NCBI GenBank assembly: GCA_030152865.1
Contig: JASLIW010000003.1
Coordinates: 1 to 11,862, forward strand
Direction: 5' to 3'
Source: Bacteroides sp.
Lineage (GTDB): Bacteria; Bacteroidota; Bacteroidia; Bacteroidales; Bacteroidaceae
Length of the DNA: 11,862 nucleotides
This document shows positions 6,793 through 11,862 of the stretch, piece after piece. The translations under genes were made by a program, and so were the position numbers. Position 1 is the stretch's first letter. Each line of letters starts with the position of its first letter. The notes below the pieces were generated by a model. It did not search any database, was not told where the DNA came from, and saw nothing but the letters and a program-made list of their open reading frames with translations.

Positions 6793-9618
6793 TTAGAATA
6801 GAACATTTATGCCAAACGTAAAGGATTTTAGATTCGGCATAGTTGAATAACTAAGAGACTCAGGATCCCTATCCTTAATAGCTGAGAAAGTCAGTAAATT
6901 ATAAGCTGTTGCAAAAAGTTGAAGCTTGGATAGCTTCATAGCACTTATCCATTTTATGGGTAAATCGTAGGATAATTCAACATGCTTTAGCCTCAAGTAG
7001 TTATTACTCTTCAACCAGAATGTGGAGTTAACTTCATTATAGGCATTTCCACCAATAGTTGGTCTTGGATAGGATGCATTTTTATTCTCTGGACTCCAGC
7101 TGTCTAAGTGTTCTTTTAATGCTTGTCCATAAATGCCGGGGGCGCGATAGACAAAAGGAGCTTCAGTTATAAACACCTTGTTGTTGGCCAGTCCGGACCA
7201 TTGCATATTTAGCCCTATCCCTTTCCAGCTAAATCCTGTATAGAAGCCATAAGTCACAAAAGGCTTATTACCTCCAATACGAGTAATGTCTCTATCATCT
7301 ATAATCTTATCCCCATTAATGTCTTTATATTTCAAATCTCCCGGACGTGGGATATATCCTTCAATACTATACTCTTCCAAGTACTTATCTATTTCTTCTT
7401 GCGAGTTGAAAAAACCGTCTGCTTTATAACCAAACATTTGGTTATTCGATGTTCCTGTGCGTCTCATGTATTTATATGGTTTTTCTGGCTCATCAAGAAA
7501 AGTTCGCTTGCTGCTGGATAAAGAGATATTACCATTCACTAACCATTCAAAATCCTCATAATTGTCGGCAAAAGTCGCTTCTAACTCTACTCCTTGATAG
7601 CGGGTTTTCCCTAAATTTTCTAAAGAGTAATTTACGCCTACAATGCCACTATTGTTGGTACCTCTAAGCATTAATATATCAGAATAAAGGTTGCGATAAT
7701 ACTCTACAGATAAGCTTAGCTTACGATTAAAAAACTCTCCATCAAGTCCTATATTTAGTTTTCTCTGACGAGACCAAGTAGTAGTTGCTGGAAGTTTGCC
7801 CTCAACATACGTCCAGTTAACCATAGAATTCGTGCCTAAAAAATACTGATCTTCACTTAAGTAGTAAGACATATAATCGTAGTAATAAGGCAAAACATTA
7901 TCTGCCGTACTGTAGATTTCAGCAGCTAAATTATTTCCAACTATACCAAAGGATGTTCGCAGCTTTAGATTGTTAGTCAGCTCAGTTTTAGGAAACCACT
8001 CTTCGTTGGAGATGTTCCAAGCGAAACCAGCCGCTGGGAAAAACCCCGTACGGTGACCTTTCTTAAACTGATTCATTCCCATTACAGACCAAGCAAGCTC
8101 AGCAAAATAGCGTTGATCATAATTATATTGTGAACGCCCAGAAAAGCTATAGTGATCTAGAGGTAATAAATTACGCACTAAGTAGTTGTTGTAATTAAAG
8201 AGAATCTTACTCTTAGTAGTATGTTTATTCTTGGCATAATCATACCCCAAAGCCGCTTCATAAACCATCATCCTATTTGTTCTATCATAGGCAAAGGAGT
8301 TCACCTGTGTTGACTTCTCACTCAACTTACGATACTCATAACCTTCTGGACGCCTTGGGTCATAATTAAAGACCTCAAAATCCTTACTCCTATCCACTTT
8401 TTCTCTATAAATAGAATTATAAGAGTACATTAAAGAAGCATACAATCCTTTTAATAGAGAGCCTAAATCTTGATTTAACCGAACATCAATACTAAAGTCT
8501 GTAGCATTGTTAGTATGATATCCTGAATAGATAGACTGACCATACAAGTTTTTCTTGTAGTAATCAGAACCACCTAAAGAGCCATTAGGGTTAAGCTTAG
8601 GATAAGCATTACGAGGAGTAGTGTAGATTTGAGAATAAATAGAATCTACCTGACCACCTACATCATTATTCCTAGTCATCAAACCATAAATATTAAGCTC
8701 CATTTGAGTGGTTTGCGTTAGATCAATATCTAACTTACTTCGCAATGAGTATTTCTCATAATCCTCTTGAGTATTATAGGAGTTAATAGACTTCTTTTGT
8801 TTAAAAAACCCATTCTGTCTAAATACGTTTAAATCCACAAAGTATTTTACAGCTTTAGTTCCACCACTAAAATCAAGACTGTACCGATGTGTGAAAGAAG
8901 TAGGCTTAAGTAGCTCTTTATACCAATCTACATCTGGATGCAAATAAGGACTTGTATGATCTCTGTAGTGATTTAAGTCCTCTTCAGAATATAAATTGGG
9001 CTTCCCAACACCGGCTAAGGCTTGATTATAAAGGCTGGCATACTCATAAGAGTTTGCTAGTTTAGGCCGATACATCTGCTTGTTCCAAGCTAGCTGAGAG
9101 GTAAATTCAATGCGAAGCTTTCCTTCATGTCCTCGCTTAGTAATGATATTTATGACACCATTACCCCCCAACATACCTAACATTGCAGCTCCTAAGGCAT
9201 CATTAATTACAGTAATTGATTCAATCTGTTCAGCTGGTATATTTATTAAAGACCTAGGAATACCATCTACCAAGACAATGGGTAGTCCGGCATTTCTTAA
9301 ATTGTAAGAAGGCTGAGAATTAGGCAAAGCCCCAAGCTTAACATTTAAGCCTGGTAGTGTACCTGAAAGCAATTCTCCCATTTGGTGAATGGATCTATGC
9401 TTTAATCTATCGCCACTGACTTTATAGTACGATTGTATTATTTCATCATCTGTTTGAGAGCCAAAGAGAACGGTATTCCCTTCTTCCTTATTTAGCTTGC
9501 CTGTTTTGGACTGGGCATGCATAGCTTTAGGAAAAACAACAGGCAATAATAGTAAAACAGCAAAAGCTATCCCCAAGGAGATCTTCCTGGTTTTTTCTCT
9601 ACAATAAATATTGTTCAT
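6793..9618 (-). CDS. Compact SusC/RagA-family TonB-linked porin lacking the N-terminal regulatory domain (SusC-1)
   Basis: This is a SusC-type TonB-dependent transporter of 941 aa, about 86 aa shorter than its neighbour SusC-2. The signal peptide covers residues 1-35 (positive n-region CREKTRK, hydrophobic core, likely cut after MHA, mature Gln36). The protein then goes almost directly to the plug. There is no carboxypeptidase-regulatory-like sandwich, and the presumed TonB box is a degenerate NTVLFGSQ at about 48-55 rather than DEVVVVGYG. The plug is recognisable: SGDRLKHRS...LLSGTLPGLNV at about 68-93, IVLVDGIPRS at 114-123, and the plug-end motif INDALGAAMLGMLGGNGVIN at 138-157, which has AMLGMLGGNGV where SusC-2 has AIYGVKGANGV. 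The barrel is complete and ends with FTFGINVLF. It begins 65 bp after the upstream lipoprotein gene and ends 19 bp before susD-1. It is most likely a functional import channel of the short SusC subgroup, not a broken gene. Confidence 0.93.
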   Translation of the reverse strand: MNNIYCREKTRKISLGIAFAVLLLLPVVFPKAMHAQSKTGKLNKEEGNTVLFGSQTDDEIIQSYYKVSGDRLKHRSIHQMGELLSGTLPGLNVKLGALPNSQPSYNLRNAGLPIVLVDGIPRSLINIPAEQIESITVINDALGAAMLGMLGGNGVINIITKRGHEGKLRIEFTSQLAWNKQMYRPKLANSYEYASLYNQALAGVGKPNLYSEEDLNHYRDHTSPYLHPDVDWYKELLKPTSFTHRYSLDFSGGTKAVKYFVDLNVFRQNGFFKQKKSINSYNTQEDYEKYSLRSKLDIDLTQTTQMELNIYGLMTRNNDVGGQVDSIYSQIYTTPRNAYPKLNPNGSLGGSDYYKKNLYGQSIYSGYHTNNATDFSIDVRLNQDLGSLLKGLYASLMYSYNSIYREKVDRSKDFEVFNYDPRRPEGYEYRKLSEKSTQVNSFAYDRTNRMMVYEAALGYDYAKNKHTTKSKILFNYNNYLVRNLLPLDHYSFSGRSQYNYDQRYFAELAWSVMGMNQFKKGHRTGFFPAAGFAWNISNEEWFPKTELTNNLKLRTSFGIVGNNLAAEIYSTADNVLPYYYDYMSYYLSEDQYFLGTNSMVNWTYVEGKLPATTTWSRQRKLNIGLDGEFFNRKLSLSVEYYRNLYSDILMLRGTNNSGIVGVNYSLENLGKTRYQGVELEATFADNYEDFEWLVNGNISLSSSKRTFLDEPEKPYKYMRRTGTSNNQMFGYKADGFFNSQEEIDKYLEEYSIEGYIPRPGDLKYKDINGDKIIDDRDITRIGGNKPFVTYGFYTGFSWKGIGLNMQWSGLANNKVFITEAPFVYRAPGIYGQALKEHLDSWSPENKNASYPRPTIGGNAYNEVNSTFWLKSNNYLRLKHVELSYDLPIKWISAMKLSKLQLFATAYNLLTFSAIKDRDPESLSYSTMPNLKSFTFGINVLF

Positions 9619-9683
9619 AAGTAGGTTTGGTTAATTCTATTAGTGAATTTTCAACGTGTTTATATATAAGTTTAATCTTTATC

Positions 9684-10871
9684 CTAAGAAGCTTCGGGGT
9701 CTAATGCCTCATCATAGCCTAAACGTACTTCCGCTATCTGAATCGACTCTCCTTCTTTCTGATCATAAAAATTACAGACAACTCTTAAATATTGATACTC
9801 GAAGGATTGCTGAAAGAGTACGGTTCCTTTTAAACTCATAATACCATTCTTTGTCGCTCCTGGAATTCTGAGATTCTTTTCTATAGATGTATAAGTAACA
9901 CCATCATTACTACCCTCTAGGTCAAAGCCCCATAATCTATCACATGCAAAAGTATTGTCTAATCTATGCTGGAATTCCATGCGATTAACCTTAAGAGCCT
10001 CTCCAGTATCTATTGTAAAAGAGAGAGTTTCATCTACACCTATAGATTTATCCTTACCTGGCTTTTTCATATAAATAAAAGATAAGATATTATTGTCTAT
10101 AATATCCCTAGAATTGCCCGATGCTCCTTTAGCATCGAAAAATATCTCGTGAGAATTTGTAATATCCCATCCAGTTCTTTTTTTATCATACCAGATATTA
10201 ATAGGCGCAACCACGCTAACGGTAAACTTACTTTCTAAATTAGTTCCATCAGTCGTTTGAACACTAATCACAGCTTCTCCTCCATTTCCAGCATACAGAG
10301 TATGATTCTCAACTCTTACAATAGACTCATCAGAAGATTTAAATGAAAGGTTTTTATTCAGGGCACTTTGGGGTGCTACAAGAATATGTTCCCTTAGGTC
10401 TAGTTCTCCAGCTTCTCGTAATAAAACCCCTTTTTGCAATTTTTCATCCAGTTTTATCTCTTGTACCACAATCTGGCCACTTACACGAACTGGCTTTACA
10501 GTCTCAACCTGATCTCCAATTAGGTCTGTATGAGCTAGAATCATCAGGTTTGCCTCCCCATTGTGATAGCCTTGTAACTCTCCACTTTCGGAAACTGTAA
10601 ATACTTTTTCATCACTAGATGAAAACTCTAAATGAGAATAGGCTGTAAGATCAGAACCGACGTTAGGGCTAATCTGAACTATGATCTGTTTTGTTTCTGT
10701 GGAGTTAAGTAGTATTGGATCTCCACCCTCGTATCCTTCTATTTCTATACTCCCTGTGTATATATCTAATGTCGGGGCTTTACCTAAATCATCAGAGCAT
10801 GAGGTCAGTACAAAAAACAAAGAGATCAGAGACAGCGAAACAGCTGTTAGCTGTACTCTAGATTTTTTCAT
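9684..10871 (-). CDS. Surface lipoprotein with two Ig-like domains and a discoidin (F5/8C-like) domain
   Basis: This is a probable surface glycan-binding lipoprotein of 395 aa and the first gene of the SusCD operon. The signal peptide ends in lipobox VLTS-Cys25, followed by SDD, an acidic surface-export-like signal. Two bacterial Ig-like (Big_2-type) domains follow at about 38-133 and 134-221. Each has the SSDE-x-(V/I) strand (84-88 and 179-183) and a late G-(E)-A strand (NGEANL at 104-109, GGEAVI at 196-201). Residues about 225-386 resemble an F5/8 type C/galactose-binding fold: a GWDITNS start at 234-240, DIIDNN at 256-261, SNDGVTYTSI at 321-330, YQYLRVV at 359-365 and IAEVRLG at 379-385. 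These strands are typical of discoidin-like modules attached to PUL proteins. No catalytic domain is present. By position and architecture it may play the SusE/F or SGBP role, but carbohydrate binding is inference. The ATG at 10869-10871 places MKKSR directly before the hydrophobic core. Confidence 0.88.
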   Translation of the reverse strand: MKKSRVQLTAVSLSLISLFFVLTSCSDDLGKAPTLDIYTGSIEIEGYEGGDPILLNSTETKQIIVQISPNVGSDLTAYSHLEFSSSDEKVFTVSESGELQGYHNGEANLMILAHTDLIGDQVETVKPVRVSGQIVVQEIKLDEKLQKGVLLREAGELDLREHILVAPQSALNKNLSFKSSDESIVRVENHTLYAGNGGEAVISVQTTDGTNLESKFTVSVVAPINIWYDKKRTGWDITNSHEIFFDAKGASGNSRDIIDNNILSFIYMKKPGKDKSIGVDETLSFTIDTGEALKVNRMEFQHRLDNTFACDRLWGFDLEGSNDGVTYTSIEKNLRIPGATKNGIMSLKGTVLFQQSFEYQYLRVVCNFYDQKEGESIQIAEVRLGYDEALDPEAS

Positions 10872-10875
10872 AATA

Positions 10876-10891
10876 TCATTATTTTAATACA
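10876..10891 (+). repeat. 16-bp direct repeat, copy 1
   Basis: The plus strand reads tcattattttaataca, identical to 11112-11127. This copy begins 5 bp upstream of the minus-strand lipoprotein start codon, so it lies in that gene's leader. It may be a paired regulatory site or the remnant of a local duplication; AT-rich composition makes chance partly possible. Confidence 0.55.
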
Positions 10892-10964
10892 GTAACCATT
10901 TACTGGCACAATATTAATATAATTATCTCTATTATTTTACTTATTTTATAAAATTATAATGCTA

Positions 10965-10997
10965 ATATATGTTATATATCATATATATAACATATAT
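10965..10997. repeat. 33-bp palindrome (15-bp arms, 3-nt centre)
   Basis: The arms at 10965-10979 and 10983-10997 are perfect inverted copies around a 3-nt centre (10980-10982). Each arm is TA-rich with one G/C pair (GTTA in the left arm, TAAC in the right). It lies between the two divergent starts, 94 bp from the minus-strand ATG and 168 bp from the plus-strand ATG. It could be an operator for a dimeric regulator or an extruding structure. As a transcript hairpin it would be weak because almost all pairs are A-T. Confidence 0.6.
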
Positions 10998-11026
10998 AAA
11001 TGTTTTTTATTCTTATATATAGATAC

Positions 11027-11034
11027 TATATTTG
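11027..11034 (+). promoter_or_regulatory. Candidate -7 promoter box for the BACON lipoprotein operon
   Basis: The box reads TATATTTG, an exact match to the Bacteroidota TAnnTTTG. The expected start of transcription is near 11041, leaving a leader of about 125 nt before the ATG at 11165. The -33 position (about 11003-11008) is a T-run rather than a clean TTTG. An 11-bp palindrome (11048-11058, AGTAT-A-ATACT) would lie just inside the transcript. Confidence 0.5.
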
Positions 11035-11111
11035 GGTAACACAAAACAGTATAATACTCTGAATACCAAACATTAATACTACCCTCCATTAAATTGGACA
11101 GACTAGTACAT

Positions 11112-11127
11112 TCATTATTTTAATACA
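11112..11127 (+). repeat. 16-bp direct repeat, copy 2
   Basis: Identical in sequence and orientation to 10876-10891. This copy lies in the leader of the plus-strand lipoprotein gene, ending 37 bp before its start codon. The two copies are 236 bp apart and bracket the palindrome and the candidate promoter. Confidence 0.55.
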
Positions 11128-11164
11128 AACAATTATTTATTAATCTAATTAAAATTTAACTATC

Positions 11165-11533
11165 ATGAAACACAAGTTACAAAGTGCACTAGCACTCTTT
11201 TCATTAGTCATTGTCATTTTTACTAGCTGTAGCAAAGATGACAAGCTCAGTGACCCTGGATTTTTAGAGGTCACTCCTTCCACTTTAAATATTGATAGTA
11301 ATGGTGGATCTTCTACTATCGTAATTAAAACTGATAACCTAGACCACAACACAGTAAAGCTAGATGCTATTCAAAAAGGGGACAGATGGTGCCATCCAAA
11401 TACAGATAATCAAGGATTTAAAATCACTGTAGACCCATTTAACTCATCATTGCCTTATAATGAGAGAACAGCTATTGTCGTTGTTACACTAGGAAATCTA
11501 AAACAAGAGATTCTAGTAACACAAACTAAATGA
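11165..11533 (+). CDS. Small single-domain BACON lipoprotein
   Basis: This is a 122-aa lipoprotein with a signal peptide ending in lipobox IFTS-Cys22. It is followed at once by SKDD, which resembles the K-(D/E)2 surface-export signal known from Bacteroidota lipoproteins. Almost the whole mature part (about 33-121) is one BACON domain, the all-beta module common at the N-termini of Bacteroidota secreted enzymes. Visible strands are FLEVTPSTLNID, GGSSTIVIKTDN, GFKITVDPF, the ERTAIVVVTLGN hairpin and the terminal QEILVTQ. The usual Trp after the first T-(D/N)-N turn is absent; a Trp-Cys pair (WCH) appears later. Normally BACON domains precede a catalytic or binding module, and here none follows. 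The module was proposed to bind carbohydrate, but in at least one studied enzyme it acts as a spacer, so the role is open. It is the first gene of the plus-strand unit, and its TGA overlaps the next gene's possible ATG. Confidence 0.85.
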   Translation: MKHKLQSALALFSLVIVIFTSCSKDDKLSDPGFLEVTPSTLNIDSNGGSSTIVIKTDNLDHNTVKLDAIQKGDRWCHPNTDNQGFKITVDPFNSSLPYNERTAIVVVTLGNLKQEILVTQTK

Positions 11534-11862
11534 AAGATAGAGGTATGAAAAACATAAAAGCACTACTTTATTTAGCGTGTATCAGTTCTGGACTAATAGC
11601 ATGTTCAACAGATTACTATGATAATGTTACAAGTGTAGAGATTGCTATTAATAACGAAGTCATAAAAGCAACGACTCTTATCATTGGTGAAAAGTACACA
11701 GCTAATCTCATAAGCATTCCTGAAAATGCAAAAAACCAAGAGATTCTGAATTCTGTATTCTTTGAAAGCTCAGCCCCTGATATATTAACTGTCGATAATT
11801 CAGGCCGACTAGAAGGAATTCAGGCAGGCGAAGCTATACTTAGAGCCTTCCTTAAAGAAGAC
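11530..11862 (+). CDS. Lipoprotein with bacterial Ig-like (Big_2-type) domain, N-terminal part (runs off right edge)
   Basis: This is the beginning of a lipoprotein, with 111 codons visible and no stop before the window ends. Two starts are possible. ATG 11530 overlaps the upstream stop as ATGA, suggesting translational coupling. ATG 11545 gives the more typical signal start MKNIKALLY. From 11545 the lipobox GLIA-Cys is at residue 20, followed by STDYYDN. The mature part begins an Ig-like domain: VTSVEIAINNE, the strand ISIPENA, then SSAPDILTVDNSGRLEGIQA and GEAILRA. This block resembles the first Ig domain of the lipoprotein at 9684-10871 (SS...TV..SG.L.G...GEA.L). It is probably another cell-surface protein of the same utilisation locus. 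What follows the Ig domain (binding module, enzyme, or more Ig repeats) lies outside the window. Confidence 0.82.
   Translation, partial: MKDRGMKNIKALLYLACISSGLIACSTDYYDNVTSVEIAINNEVIKATTLIIGEKYTANLISIPENAKNQEILNSVFFESSAPDILTVDNSGRLEGIQAGEAILRAFLKED

Larger units (their letters stand above)
10872..11164. other. Divergent, very AT-rich intergenic control region
   Basis: This 293-bp stretch separates the starts of two oppositely oriented transcription units and contains no convincing gene. It must hold the promoters of both. On the plus strand there is a good -7 box at 11027-11034. For the minus strand no exact TAnnTTTG was found. The nearest are TAATATTG (plus-strand positions 10909-10916) and AATGTTTG (11067-11074), each one mismatch away. 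It also holds a 33-bp palindrome and a 16-bp direct repeat, listed separately. Confidence 0.7.

Noticed and set aside
7449..7667. Open frame on the plus strand
   Set aside because: Antisense to conserved barrel coding of SusC-1; no family features.
9110..9307. Open frame on the plus strand
   Set aside because: Antisense to the conserved plug of SusC-1; shadow frame.
6793..9618. SusC-1 as a truncated pseudogene
   Set aside because: The signal peptide, plug and complete barrel ending in Phe are in one uninterrupted frame. The missing N-terminal domain is best read as a subgroup trait.
9619..9683. Possible internal promoter or attenuator in the 65-bp gap before susC-1
   Set aside because: No TAnnTTTG box on the minus strand and only a 5-bp inverted repeat (AATTC/GAATT) with a 7-nt loop, too weak to call.
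10343..10887. Two open frames on the plus strand (10343-10600 and 10681-10887)
   Set aside because: Both are antisense to the Ig/discoidin lipoprotein. The second only looks membrane-like because it mirrors the signal-peptide region.
11149..11352. Open frame on the minus strand
   Set aside because: Antisense to the BACON lipoprotein, which has a clear lipobox and domain in the other direction.
1..11862. CRISPR arrays, tRNA or rRNA genes, insertion sequences, phage or plasmid elements
   Set aside because: No regularly spaced repeats, cloverleaf sequence, transposase or integrase was seen on either strand.

Overview
The window comes from a Bacteroidota genome, most likely Bacteroidales. It is AT-rich, carries two SusC/SusD pairs and several lipoproteins with an acidic stretch after the lipid-modified cysteine, has no Shine-Dalgarno-type ribosome sites, and shows TAnnTTTG boxes typical of the phylum's -7 promoter element. 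The genus cannot be named from this sequence.

Layout. From about 10871 down to 200, five genes lie on the minus strand with short gaps and form one apparent operon. In transcription order they are: a surface lipoprotein with two Ig-like domains and a discoidin (F5/8C-like) domain; a compact SusC-like TonB-dependent porin without the usual N-terminal domain (SusC-1); its SusD partner (SusD-1); a full-length SusC-like porin with a carboxypeptidase-regulatory-like domain and a canonical TonB box (SusC-2); and its SusD partner (SusD-2). A strong hairpin with a U-tract at 137-172 closes the operon. A -7-like box in and beside that U-tract leads into the first 35 codons of truA (tRNA pseudouridine synthase A), which runs off the left edge and is a housekeeping gene.

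On the right, a 293-bp, very AT-rich divergent intergenic region (10872-11164) holds a 33-bp palindrome, a 16-bp direct repeat and a good -7 promoter box. It separates the operon from a plus-strand gene pair: a tiny lipoprotein that is essentially one BACON domain, and a lipoprotein with a bacterial Ig-like domain that runs off the right edge. These two overlap by ATGA.

How the genes work together. This looks like the transport and binding part of a polysaccharide (or glycan) utilisation locus. SusD lipoproteins cap SusC barrels at the outer membrane, TonB energy drives import, and the Ig/discoidin and BACON lipoproteins probably sit on the cell surface as binders or spacers. No glycoside hydrolase, peptidase, sulfatase or regulator is present in the window, so the substrate cannot be assigned. 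The most notable points are the tandem pairing of two unlike SusCD systems behind one binding lipoprotein, the stripped-down SusC-1, and the structured divergent control region. I found no clear evidence of a wholly new kind of system.
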